64,000 nucleotides of DNA, taken from Amycolatopsis methanolica 239. GTDB taxonomy: Bacteria > Actinomycetota > Actinomycetes > Mycobacteriales > Pseudonocardiaceae. The notes beneath the pieces were generated by a model. It was not told where the DNA came from and made no database searches. It worked only from the letters and a program-made list of their open reading frames with translations. The position numbers were made by a program, and so were the translations under genes. Where the stretch lies: NCBI RefSeq assembly GCF_000739085.1, contig NZ_CP009110.1, positions 5,456,001 through 5,520,000 on the forward strand, written 5' to 3'. This document shows positions 10,634-18,694 of this stretch, in pieces (the stretch's first letter is position 1; each line of letters opens with the position of its first letter).

Positions 10634-10998
10634 ATGCGCATCAAGGGAATTCTCATGGGGGCGGCGTCCGGGCGATCGGGCTGGCGGTGTTCGCGGCGCC
10701 TGCCGCGAACGCGGCGGACCCGGTGGACCGCGACCCGAACCCCGGCTCGACCGGCTCGTGCGGGTGGGTCAACGTGGTGCCGGACGTCGTCCACCGCGGC
10801 GACGTGGTGGACGTGGAAGCCAACTGCCGCAACGCGGTGGCGCTCCCCGAGTCCGACGTGCTGCTGAACTTCACGCCCACCGGCGAGCCGACGCACTGGT
10901 CGGCGACGGTGCCACCGAAGGCGAAGCGGGGCGCGCACACCGTGTCGATCACCTGCCCGGAAAACACCTGCACGAAGACGTTCTACGTAGTCCGATGA
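10634..10998 (+). pseudogene. small secreted protein with a frameshift in the signal peptide
   Basis: A ribosome site (GGGAGGAAAGG) and ATG at 10634 open MRIKGILMG. The signal peptide core AIGLAVFAAPAANA and mature domain (starting ADPVDRDPNPGSTGSCGWVNV) lie in another frame. One extra G in the G-run near 10655 would restore a single exported protein of about 120 aa with four cysteines. The mature part looks like a small Ig-like extracellular protein with no enzyme motif. This is either a real inactivating slip in a homopolymer or a sequencing error. Confidence 0.6.
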
Positions 10999-11308
10999 GG
11001 AAGCCCGGCGCGGGCCGAAGGTGGGTCTCCTGCTCGCGATGGGGAACGCGGGGTCGCGCCGCGCGACGCGCTCGACCACCGGGCCGCCCCGCCGACGCGG
11101 GCCACGAGTGGCAGGCCGCGTCCGGCCGGTGCGGGCGCCGTCTCCGCCGCGGTCGTCGGCGCGCTCGCCTGCTACGTCGAGGCCTCCGGCGACTGCGCCG
11201 ACCACCCGCCGCCCGTCGTCGGCAGCGGGGCATGAGGAGCACCACCCCCGCCAACCCCCGCGCGGGGCAGGTCCGCCCCGTACGATCGACCGGCACTCAT
11301 CGTGGTCG
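10999..11308 (+). other. intergenic stretch with possible decayed coding remnant
   Basis: About 300 bases without an intact gene. One frame near 11125-11235 reads GAGAVSAAVVGALACYVEASGDCADHPPPVVGSGA then a stop, resembling the end of a small exported or membrane peptide. No start or ribosome site supports it. I see no promoter that I can defend for the kinase gene. Confidence 0.35.
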
Positions 11309-11320
11309 ATGGGAGGACTG

Positions 11321-12388
11321 GTGGTCGCCGAGGAGGAGCCTGCGGGCGTGCGCGCCCTGTGGCGTGCCCGGCGCGCCCCGGACGCCGCCGACGTGCTCGC
11401 CACCGCGCGGCGCGTCGCCGGGCACCTCGCCGACGGGCTGTCCGGGCCGGGCGCGCGGGCGGCGGCGAAGGGCGTCCGGTCCCTGCTCGGCGTGCCCGCG
11501 GCCGGTTTGACCGACCTCTCCGGCGCAACCACCTGGGCCGGTCACCCGTCCGACGAGGACGCGGCCCGCGAACTCGTCTCCGCCGTCCTGCACAGCGAGA
11601 CGCCGGCCGGGAAGGCGCCGCTGCGGGCGGTGCCGCTCGACGTCGACGGCGAGCTCGCCGGGGTGCTCGTCGTCGAGGGCGAGACGCCGCGCAAGGCCGT
11701 GCAGGAGGTGGCCCGGCTGGTCGCCGCCGCGCTGGAACGGGGCAGGCTGGAGGCGTCCGCGGAGCTGGCGGCGCAGTCGGAACTGCGGGCGCTGCGCGCG
11801 GAGATCTCCCCGCACTTCGTCTACAACGCGCTCACCGTCATCGCGTCGCTGGTGCGCTCCGACCCCGACCGCTCCCGCGAACTGATGCTCGACTTCGCCG
11901 ACTACATCCGGCACAGTCTCGCCAGGCACGGCGAGTACACCGCGCTCGCGGACGAGTTCCACGCCATCGAGACCTACCTCGCGCTGCAGCGAGCCGTCCT
12001 CGGCGACCGGTTGCGCGTGCAGATCCGCGTCGCGCCGGACGTGCTCGCCGTGCCGGTGCCGTACCTGGTGCTGCAGCCGCTGGTCGAGAATGCCATCCGG
12101 CACGGGATCGAGCCGCTCGGCAGACCCGGCACGGTCTCGGTGCGCGGCGAGGCGGAAGGGAACGACTGTGTGATCAGCGTGGAGGACGACGGCGTCGGCA
12201 TGCCACCCGCGGACGCGGAAGCGGTGCTCTCCGGCGACGGTGAGCGCGTCGGGCTGGCCAACGTCGACCGGCGGCTGCGCAGCGTGTACGGCCCCTGGTA
12301 CGGCCTGGTCGTGGAGACCGCGCCGGGCGCGGGCACCCGCGTCGTGGTGCGGGTGCCCATGTTCCAGCCCGGGGTGGTCCTGCCGTGA
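11321..12388 (+). CDS. LytS-type sensor histidine kinase
   Basis: A 355-aa cytoplasmic sensor kinase. Residues 20-140 form a GAF-like sensing region with no transmembrane helix. Residues 150-175 hold the HisKA_LytS block EISPHFVYNALTVI (phospho-acceptor H165). The C-terminal HATPase has LQPLVENAIRHGI and DDGVGM. The GTG at 11321 has a GGAGG site 5 bases upstream, which favours it over the ATG at 11309. It overlaps the LytTR regulator by 4 bases and precedes two acetate-type symporter operons, suggesting a carboxylate-sensing system. The signal is unknown. Confidence 0.9.
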   Translation: MVAEEEPAGVRALWRARRAPDAADVLATARRVAGHLADGLSGPGARAAAKGVRSLLGVPAAGLTDLSGATTWAGHPSDEDAARELVSAVLHSETPAGKAPLRAVPLDVDGELAGVLVVEGETPRKAVQEVARLVAAALERGRLEASAELAAQSELRALRAEISPHFVYNALTVIASLVRSDPDRSRELMLDFADYIRHSLARHGEYTALADEFHAIETYLALQRAVLGDRLRVQIRVAPDVLAVPVPYLVLQPLVENAIRHGIEPLGRPGTVSVRGEAEGNDCVISVEDDGVGMPPADAEAVLSGDGERVGLANVDRRLRSVYGPWYGLVVETAPGAGTRVVVRVPMFQPGVVLP

Positions 12389-13140
12389 CCGGGCTGCGCG
12401 TGCTCGCCGTGGACGACGTGCCGCCCGCGCTGGAGGACATCTGCCAGCTGCTGCGGGAGGCGCCCGAGGTGGCGGAGGTGACCGGCGCCGGTGACGCGCT
12501 GACCGCGCTGCGGATGATCCAGAGCGAGCGGTTCGACGCGGTGTTCCTGGACATCTCGATGCCCGGCCTGGACGGGCTCGAGCTGGCCGGCCTGCTCGCG
12601 AAGCTGAGCGAACCGCCGGTGATCGTGTTCGTGACGGCGCACGACGGGCACGCGGTGACGGCGTACGGCATCGGCGCGGTGGACTACCTGCTGAAACCGG
12701 TGCGCGCGGAACGGTTGTCGGCCGCGCTGGGGAAGGTGCTGCGGATGCTGCCCGCGGGCGCGCCGAAGTCGCCCGAACTGGCCGACGCGCTCGCGGCGCT
12801 GCCGGTCGAGTCGCGGGGGCGGACGCGGTACGTGCGGCGCAGCGAAGTGCTGTTCGTCGAGGCGCAGGGCGACTACGTCAAGCTGCACACGCGTGGTGGC
12901 GTGCACGTGGTGCGGATGCCGATCTCGCGGCTCGCGGAGTACTGGGAGGGCAGCGGGTTCGTGCGGGTGCACCGCGGATACCTGGTGGCGCTGGACGCGG
13001 TGCGCGAACTGCGCAGCGATTCCGTCGGAGGGCTGCTGGCACACACGGCGGCCGGGGACGTCCCGGTGAGCCGGCGGCACGCCCGCGAGCTGCGGGAACG
13101 CCTGTTGCGCGCCGCGCAGCGCAGCGAGCTGGGGCGGTGA
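12385..13140 (+). CDS. LytTR-family response regulator
   Basis: A 251-aa regulator. The receiver domain has the acidic pair D10/D11, phospho-acceptor D57 in VFLDISMPGLDG and a conserved lysine in LLKPVRAERL. The C-terminal LytTR DNA-binding domain (residues about 145-245) shows the typical VEAQGDYVKLHT and FVRVHRGYLVAL blocks. GTG start with GTGA overlap to the kinase, so the two are translationally coupled. Direct repeats matching the LytTR consensus lie before the downstream DUF485-actP operon, its probable target. Confidence 0.92.
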   Translation: MTGLRVLAVDDVPPALEDICQLLREAPEVAEVTGAGDALTALRMIQSERFDAVFLDISMPGLDGLELAGLLAKLSEPPVIVFVTAHDGHAVTAYGIGAVDYLLKPVRAERLSAALGKVLRMLPAGAPKSPELADALAALPVESRGRTRYVRRSEVLFVEAQGDYVKLHTRGGVHVVRMPISRLAEYWEGSGFVRVHRGYLVALDAVRELRSDSVGGLLAHTAAGDVPVSRRHARELRERLLRAAQRSELGR

Positions 13141-13310
13141 TCATGGCACTCCCCACCGCGGAGCGCCGCGGCGATCATAGGCGGCCCGGCGGACGCTTCC
13201 GCGCCGCTGCGGCGGCTGCCGCGCAGCGGCGGCACGCTCCGGGATGCCCTCACCTGCGGATCCGAAGTACCGCGGAATCCCCTGTCCCCTACCCCGAGGG
13301 GAGGTGCTGA

Positions 13311-13655
13311 ATGCCCAACCGCCGTGTCGCGGTGATGAGTCCGCAGACCCGGCTCGCCCATGCGCGTCGTAGGCAGCGGGGGCGCTGGCGGCCACCGCGG
13401 CTCGAAGCGGCCGACGCCGAGCGCGCCCTGCGGAACTACCGCCGCCAACGCCGCCGGGCGGTCGCCGCTCTGCTGCTGCTCTTCGCGGTGCTCGCCGGGC
13501 TGCCCGTGCTGTTCGCGGTCTGGCCCGCGCTCGACCACGCGCGCCTCGCCGGGGTGCCGGTCTCCTGGCTGGTGCTGGCGGTCGTGCCGTACCCGCTGCT
13601 GATCGGGCTCGGGCACTGGCACCTGCGTCGCGCCGAACGAGCCGAGAAACCCTGA
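13311..13655 (+). CDS. small membrane protein paired with SSS symporter
   Basis: A 114-aa protein with a basic N-terminus (residues 1-48, many Arg) and two transmembrane segments (about 50-72 and 82-100). A strong GGGGAGG site precedes the ATG at 13311. Its stop overlaps the symporter start by one base (TGATG). By position it mirrors the DUF485 protein of the second symporter operon but is not recognisably DUF485. A partner or assembly subunit role is inferred. The 170 bases before it are GC-rich with short inverted repeats and no gene. Confidence 0.75.
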   Translation: MPNRRVAVMSPQTRLAHARRRQRGRWRPPRLEAADAERALRNYRRQRRRAVAALLLLFAVLAGLPVLFAVWPALDHARLAGVPVSWLVLAVVPYPLLIGLGHWHLRRAERAEKP

Positions 13656-15394
13656 TGGTCGGCCTCTTCGCGGTCGCCCCGGTCGTTCTCGTCACGCTCT
13701 TCATCGGGCTGCGCGGGGTCGCCGCCATGCGCACCACCTCCGACTTCCTCGTGGCCTCCCGCCGGGTCACTCCGCTGCTCAACTCGGCCGCCGTGTCGGG
13801 CGAGTACCTCTCCGCGGCCTCGTTCCTGGGCGTCGCCGGGCTCGTCGTCAAGGACGGGGTCGGCGCGCTTTGGTACCCGGTCGGCTTCACGGCCGGGTAC
13901 ATCGCCATGCTCGTCCTCGTCGCCGCGCCCATGCGCCGCTCCGGGGCGCTCACCGTGCCCGACTTCGCCGAAGCCCGGCTCGCCTCGCCGGCGCTGCGCA
14001 GGCTCGCCGCCGTCGTGGTGCTCGTCATCGGCGCGCTCTACCTCGTCCCCCAGTTCCGCACTTCCGGCCTGGTGCTGAGCGTGGTCAGCGGCACGCCCTA
14101 CTGGGTCGGCGTCGTCCTCGCCGGGGCCGCCGTCGCCACCACGCTCGCGCTCGGCGGGATGCGCGCGGCGACCTACGTGCAGGCCTTCCAGTTCGTGCTG
14201 AAGGTCGTCCTGTTCGCCGTCCCCGCGCTGTGGCTGGCGATCACGGCAGGCGCCGCCGCCCGCGACGAGGCCCTGCACCCCGCCGAATTCACCCAGCTCC
14301 GCGAGGACACGCGCGTGGTCTTCCGCGTCGACGTGACCCTGGAGGCCACCCAGCCCATCCGGGCCAGGGAGTCCGACGGCACACCGGTCACGCTCGCCCC
14401 CGGCCCGCACACCTTCGCCGCGGGCGAGGAACTCGTCTTCCTCGCCGGGCAACCGGTCCCGCGGCTGCCCGGCAGCGCCCCGCCCGGCGCCGCGGGCTGG
14501 GAACGGCCGCTGCTCAACCTGAACAACGAAGGCCACCCGTTGCTCGGCACCCTCGCCGTCCTGGTCGCCATCGTGCTCGGCACCATGGGCCTGCCGCACG
14601 TGATCATGCGCTTCCACACCAGCCCCGACGGCCGCGCCGCCCGCCGCACCGCCGCGCTCACCGTGGCGCTGCTGTCCGCGTTCTACGTCTTCCCCGGCGT
14701 CTACGGCGTGCTCGGCCGGGTCCTGGTGCCGCACCTGTACCTGTCCGGCGCCACCGACACCGCGGTCGTCGCGCTGCCGATGCAGGTCGACACCGGCTGG
14801 GCGGGCACGTTGTTCACCGGACTGCTCACCGCGGGCGCGTTCGCCGCGTTCCTCGCCACTTCACTGGGCCTGCTGCTGGCGGTGTCCGGCGCGATCGCGC
14901 ACGACCTCGCGCCGGGCGGGCTGGCCCGGCTGCGCGGCACGGTGGTCGCCGCCGCGGCCGCGGTGGTGCTGCTCGCGCTGTTCGCCGTGCACCTCGACGC
15001 GGGCGTGCTCGTCACGTGGGGGTTCACGGTCGCGGCGTCGACGTTCTGCCCGCTGCTCGTCCTCGGCATTTGGTGGTCGCGGCTGACCGCGCGCGGCGCG
15101 ATCGCCGGGGTCCTCACCGGACTGCTCGCGTCGTCCGGCGCGATCCTCGCGACACTGGCCGGGGCGGACGTGCACGGCGTGCTCGCGATCCTGCTCGCCC
15201 AGCCCGCGCCCTGGTCGGTTCCGCTGGCTTTCGGCACGATGGTGGTGGTTTCCCTGCGCGGGCGGCCGCCGGCCTGGGCGATCACCGCCATGTTGCGGCT
15301 GCACCTGGACGAGAACCCGCCGCGGCAGGCCGGTCCGCGCCGCCGTTCGACGGGTTTCCGCGACCGCTTGTCGACCGTTCGTCGCGCCCGCTGA
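13655..15394 (+). CDS. sodium:solute symporter (acetate permease-like)
   Basis: A 579-aa member of the SSS family close to ActP/MctC. It has about 13 helices and the family blocks SGEYLSAASFLGVAGLVVKDG, GTMGLPHVIMRFHTSPD and the late WGFTVAASTFCPLLVLGIWWSRLT. It likely imports a monocarboxylate with Na+ or H+. Between two central helices (about residues 200-285) lies a hydrophilic segment some 50 residues longer than in the second symporter, predicted non-membrane and beta-rich. It is coupled to the 114-aa membrane protein upstream. Confidence 0.88.
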   Translation: MVGLFAVAPVVLVTLFIGLRGVAAMRTTSDFLVASRRVTPLLNSAAVSGEYLSAASFLGVAGLVVKDGVGALWYPVGFTAGYIAMLVLVAAPMRRSGALTVPDFAEARLASPALRRLAAVVVLVIGALYLVPQFRTSGLVLSVVSGTPYWVGVVLAGAAVATTLALGGMRAATYVQAFQFVLKVVLFAVPALWLAITAGAAARDEALHPAEFTQLREDTRVVFRVDVTLEATQPIRARESDGTPVTLAPGPHTFAAGEELVFLAGQPVPRLPGSAPPGAAGWERPLLNLNNEGHPLLGTLAVLVAIVLGTMGLPHVIMRFHTSPDGRAARRTAALTVALLSAFYVFPGVYGVLGRVLVPHLYLSGATDTAVVALPMQVDTGWAGTLFTGLLTAGAFAAFLATSLGLLLAVSGAIAHDLAPGGLARLRGTVVAAAAAVVLLALFAVHLDAGVLVTWGFTVAASTFCPLLVLGIWWSRLTARGAIAGVLTGLLASSGAILATLAGADVHGVLAILLAQPAPWSVPLAFGTMVVVSLRGRPPAWAITAMLRLHLDENPPRQAGPRRRSTGFRDRLSTVRRAR

Positions 15395-15402
15395 CGGTTG
15401 GT
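15374..15402 (+). promoter_or_regulatory. candidate LytTR-regulator binding site
   Basis: ACCGTTCGT (15374-15382) and ACGGTTGGT (15394-15402) are 9-base direct repeats, 20 bases from start to start. The published LytTR consensus is two direct repeats of [TA][AC][CA]GTTN[AG][TG] about 10-13 bases apart. The first copy matches fully, the second all but one position. They lie 70-100 bases before the DUF485-actP operon. A TAACGT hexamer at 15436-15441 could be an activator-dependent -10 element, as no -35 is evident. Binding is inferred. Confidence 0.55.
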
Positions 15403-15471
15403 CGCCACGCCACGGCGCCGCACGTCGTGACCTCCTAACGTGTCCGCCACCACACGACAAGGAGGTCTCCA

Positions 15472-15807
15472 GTGGCGGCCACCGAGCACGATCTCGGCCA
15501 CGAGGAGTGGACGCGGGTCCACTCCAGCCCCGAATTCGCGCAGCTGCGCCGAAGGCTGCGGGGCTTCGTCTTCCCGATGACCGCGTTGTTCCTGGGCTGG
15601 TACCTGCTGTACGTCCTGCTCGCCGACTACGCGCACGGGTTCATGTCGACCAAGCTGGTCGGCAACTTCAACGTCGGACTGCTGCTGGGACTGCTGCAGT
15701 TCGTGTCCACGTTCCTGATCACCGGCCTGTACGTCCGCTTCGCCAACCGGAAGCTGGACCCGATCGCCGACCGCATCCGTGAGGACGTCGAGGGAGGCGC
15801 GCGATGA
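15472..15807 (+). CDS. DUF485 membrane protein
   Basis: A 111-aa protein with two transmembrane helices (about residues 36-56 and 68-92) and the DUF485 blocks EFAQLRRRLRGFVFPMTALFLGWYLLYVLLADYAHGFM and FVSTFLITGLYVRFANRKLDPIAD. It corresponds to YjcH, encoded with ActP in enterics. The GTG start at 15472 has a perfect AAGGAGG site 7 bases upstream. It overlaps actP by 4 bases. It probably supports the symporter; its exact role is not known. Confidence 0.92.
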   Translation: MAATEHDLGHEEWTRVHSSPEFAQLRRRLRGFVFPMTALFLGWYLLYVLLADYAHGFMSTKLVGNFNVGLLLGLLQFVSTFLITGLYVRFANRKLDPIADRIREDVEGGAR

Positions 15808-17402
15808 ACCTCGCCGCGGGAGTCGCGGGCAGCAGCCCCGCGCTCAACATCAGCATCTTCGGCCTGTTCGTGGCCGTCACACTGGTGATCGTGCTGCGCG
15901 CCAGCCGGAACACCAAGACCGCGTCGGACTACTACGCGGCCGGGCGCGCGTTCACCGGACCGCAGAACGGCATCGCGATCGCCGGTGACTACCTGTCGGC
16001 CGCATCGTTCCTCGGCATCGCCGGCGCCATCGCGGTGTACGGCTACGACGGGTTCCTGTACTCGATCGGCTTCCTGGTGGCGTGGCTGGTCGCGCTGCTG
16101 CTGGTCGCGGAGCTGCTGCGCAACACCGGCAAGTTCACGATGGGCGACGTGCTGGCGTTCCGGATGCGGCAGCGGCCGGTGCGCGCGGCGGCGGCGACGT
16201 CCACGCTCGCGGTGAGCTTCTTCTACCTGCTGGCGCAGATGGCCGGCGCCGGTGTGCTGGTTTCGTTGCTGCTGGGAGTGTCCAGCGGGATCGGGCAGTC
16301 GGTGGTCATCGCCGTAGTGGGTGTCGTGATGATCATCTACGTGCTCGTCGGCGGCATGAAGGGCACCACCTGGGTGCAGATCATCAAGGCGGTGCTGCTG
16401 ATCGCGGGCGCCGCGCTGATGACCGTGTGGGTGCTGGGCAAGTACGGGCTCAACCTGTCCGCGCTGCTGCAGGGCGCGGTGGACCGCTCCAGCGAGGCGG
16501 TGCTGAACCCGGGCGCCCGCTACGGCGCGACCGGCACGTCGAAGATCGACTTCCTGTCGCTGGGCCTGGCCCTCGTGCTGGGCACCGCGGGCCTGCCGCA
16601 CGTGCTGATGCGGTTCTACACCGTGCCGACCGCGAAGGAAGCCCGTCGTTCGGTCGTGTGGGCCATCGCGCTGATCGGCCTGTTCTACCTGTTCACGCTG
16701 GTGCTCGGCTACGGGGCGAACGCGCTCGTCGGCGCGGACGTGATCCGGAAGGCGCCGGGTTCGGAGAACGCGGCGGCGCCGCTGCTGGCGCTGGAACTCG
16801 GCGGGCCGGTGCTGCTCGGGTTCATCGCCGCGGTCGCCTTCGCGACGATCCTCGCCGTGGTCGCCGGACTGACGATCACCGCCTCGGCGTCGTTCGCGCA
16901 CGACATCTACGCGAACGTGATCAAGAAGGGCAAGGTGGACGACCCCAACGGCGAGGTGCGGGTCGCCCGGATCACCGCCGTGGTGATCGGCGCGGTCGCG
17001 ATCGTCGGCGGCATCCTGGCGAAGAACCAGAACGTCGCGTTCCTGGTGGCGCTGGCGTTCGCGGTGGCGGCGTCGGCGAACCTCCCGACGATCCTGTACT
17101 CGCTGTTCTGGAAGCGGTTCAACACCTCGGGTGCGCTGTGGAGCATCTACGGCGGCCTGGCGATCACGATCACGCTGATCGTGTTCTCGCCCGCCGTGTC
17201 CGGGACGCCGAAGTCGATGCTGCCGAACGCGGACTTCGACTGGTTCCCCCTGCAGAACCCGGGCCTGGTGTCCATCCCGGCGTCGTTCCTGCTCGGCATC
17301 GTCGGCACGTTGCTGTCGAAGGAGCACGACGAGCGCAAGCACGCGGAGATGGAGGTCCGCTCGCTGACCGGCGCCGGCGCCGAAAAGGCGACGGCGCACT
17401 AG
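15804..17402 (+). CDS. actP: cation/acetate symporter
   Basis: A 532-aa SSS-family transporter with strong ActP/MctC resemblance: AGDYLSAASFLGIAGAIAVYGYDGFLYSIGFL near the N-terminus, LGTAGLPHVLMRFYTVPTAKEARRS in the middle, and LAFAVAASANLPTILYSLFWKRFNTSGALWSIYGG near the end. It imports acetate and related short monocarboxylates. It is second in the operon with the DUF485 gene and is followed after 20 bases by a strong hairpin. The LytS/LytTR pair upstream probably controls it. Confidence 0.9.
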   Translation: MNLAAGVAGSSPALNISIFGLFVAVTLVIVLRASRNTKTASDYYAAGRAFTGPQNGIAIAGDYLSAASFLGIAGAIAVYGYDGFLYSIGFLVAWLVALLLVAELLRNTGKFTMGDVLAFRMRQRPVRAAAATSTLAVSFFYLLAQMAGAGVLVSLLLGVSSGIGQSVVIAVVGVVMIIYVLVGGMKGTTWVQIIKAVLLIAGAALMTVWVLGKYGLNLSALLQGAVDRSSEAVLNPGARYGATGTSKIDFLSLGLALVLGTAGLPHVLMRFYTVPTAKEARRSVVWAIALIGLFYLFTLVLGYGANALVGADVIRKAPGSENAAAPLLALELGGPVLLGFIAAVAFATILAVVAGLTITASASFAHDIYANVIKKGKVDDPNGEVRVARITAVVIGAVAIVGGILAKNQNVAFLVALAFAVAASANLPTILYSLFWKRFNTSGALWSIYGGLAITITLIVFSPAVSGTPKSMLPNADFDWFPLQNPGLVSIPASFLLGIVGTLLSKEHDERKHAEMEVRSLTGAGAEKATAH

Positions 17403-17411
17403 CCGCCCCGC

Positions 17412-17459
17412 CTTCTCCCCGGGCCCCGGCGCCGCTGCCCTGGCGCCGGGGCTCGCTCA
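17412..17459. terminator. actP terminator, copy 1 of a 48-base duplicated hairpin
   Basis: GCCCCGGCGCC (17423-17433) pairs with GGCGCCGGGGC (17442-17452) across an 8-base loop, directly after actP. The whole 48-base block recurs almost unchanged at 17702-17749, exactly 290 bases downstream. There is no U-tract, as is usual for high-GC actinomycete terminators. Confidence 0.7.
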
Positions 17460-17701
17460 TGCCGGTGGTGCCGTACCGACCGTGCCGGACTCGCTCACGC
17501 GGAAGTGCCGCCCGCGCGACAAGTCCCACACGGCCGCCGGGGACACGCGCGACCCCACCACGCCTGGAGCCGCACCGACGCCCCGCCCCAACCAACGGCG
17601 CCCCGCCGTTCCCCAAACCCCGGGCACCATCACCGCGGCGCCAGGCCACACCCCTCCGAAGCCCCCCGGCATGTGCCATTCGGCGAAGCCGCGCCGCTGC
17701 C
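17460..17701. repeat. C-rich intergenic segment between the two duplicated hairpins
   Basis: About 240 bases with no recognisable gene, strongly C-rich on the plus strand. The minus strand stays open for about 100 codons (for example GFAEWHMPGGFGGVWPG), but the composition is that of a GC artefact and there is no ribosome site. The flanking 48-base repeats suggest duplication, or an intergenic repeat element carried as a unit. Confidence 0.4.
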
Positions 17702-17749
17702 CTTCACCCCGAGCCCCGGCGCCGCTGCCCCGGCGCCGGGGCTCGCTCA
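17702..17749. terminator. second copy of the duplicated hairpin, ends the ArsR-like gene
   Basis: GAGCCCCGGCGCC (17711-17723) pairs perfectly with GGCGCCGGGGCTC (17732-17744), a 13-base stem with an 8-base loop. It lies at the 3' end of the minus-strand regulator gene. It differs from copy 1 at only three or so positions. Confidence 0.7.
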
Positions 17750-18694
17750 CGTCGAAGCGCCGTCCACCAACGCCATTCCCAGTGGGGTCAGTGAATGACG
17801 CACCGTGTTGCGGTTGCGGTGGCTCGCGATCAGGCCGGCCGCCCGCAGCACCGACATGTGCTTGCTCGCCGCGGACGGGGTCACCCCCAGGCGCGCCGCC
17901 AGGTCCGACGTGCTGCACCCGGCCGCCGCCAGGACCATCGCCGCCGCGCGGGTCGGTCCCAGCAGCGCGGCCAGTGCGCGCGGGGTGGCGTGCCGGGCAC
18001 GGCGGACGCGCGAGTCCTCAGCCGCCGCGGGGTAACCGAGGCGAACCGGGCCCGCCGAGCCGGGCACGATCCACGGCTGCACCGCGAAGTAGGTGGGCAC
18101 CAGCAGCACCCCGGCCGTCCGCCGCGGCGTGCCGGGGCTCGCCACGCCCGTCACCAGGTACGGCGGCTCCCACCGCAGCACCGGGCGCAGCGTGGCCAGC
18201 AAACCGTCCACCCCGCCGTCGGCCAGCGCCTGGATCCGCGCCTGCCGGTCCACCTCGACCCGCGCCCGCACGGTGTCCCAGTGCGGCGCCAGCGCGACCA
18301 TGAAGTACTCCCGCAACGCCTGCACCAGCCGCGACAACGCGGCGTCCGAACCGGACCGCAGGGCCGCGGCCCACGGCGGCAGGCCGTGCGGCTCCGGCAG
18401 CGCCGCCAGCGCGGCACGCAGCCGGTCCGGCGGCGTGCCCAGCACCGTCGCGAGCCCGGACGCCAGGTCACCGCCCGCGGGCAGCAGGAACTCCGGCACC
18501 TCCCCCGGCCCGTACAGCCACCGCAGCACCGGGAACGACTCCGGCAGCCGCCCCCGGACGCGGCGCCGCCACCAGCCGAACGCCACCTCCTCGTCCAGCA
18601 GCAGCCGCACGCTGCTCGCCAGCTCCCAGCACGGATCGGCGGCGTTGGACAGCCCCACGCGGGTGAGGTCGCGCGACTTCAGCTCCAGGCGCAC
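17747..18694 (-). CDS. ArsR-like winged-helix regulator (DUF5937 type)
   Basis: 315 aa. Residues 1-240 form an actinobacterial domain with unknown ligand (MRLELKSRDLTRVGLS start, WRRRVRGRLPESFPVLRWLY, GVLLVPTYFAVQPWIV). The C-terminal 70 residues are an ArsR HTH (AAGCSTSDLAARLGVTPSAASKHMSVLRAAGLIASHRN). The GTG start is preceded by GGAGAGGATC. It is divergent from the lectin gene 190 bases away. Metal-binding cysteine clusters of classical ArsR proteins are absent. Targets unknown. Confidence 0.82.
   Translation of the reverse strand: MRLELKSRDLTRVGLSNAADPCWELASSVRLLLDEEVAFGWWRRRVRGRLPESFPVLRWLYGPGEVPEFLLPAGGDLASGLATVLGTPPDRLRAALAALPEPHGLPPWAAALRSGSDAALSRLVQALREYFMVALAPHWDTVRARVEVDRQARIQALADGGVDGLLATLRPVLRWEPPYLVTGVASPGTPRRTAGVLLVPTYFAVQPWIVPGSAGPVRLGYPAAAEDSRVRRARHATPRALAALLGPTRAAAMVLAAAGCSTSDLAARLGVTPSAASKHMSVLRAAGLIASHRNRNTVRHSLTPLGMALVDGAST

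Noticed and set aside
8683-11532. A 949-codon minus-strand frame across the decayed region
   Set aside because: It spans several unrelated plus-strand remnants, and its translation is Arg/Pro/Ala-rich without motifs.
17170-17918. Two minus-strand frames containing SEPRR-GSGAGARGEG repeats
   Set aside because: They are translations of the duplicated hairpin and C-rich intergenic repeat, lack a ribosome site, and partly run through actP or the regulator gene.
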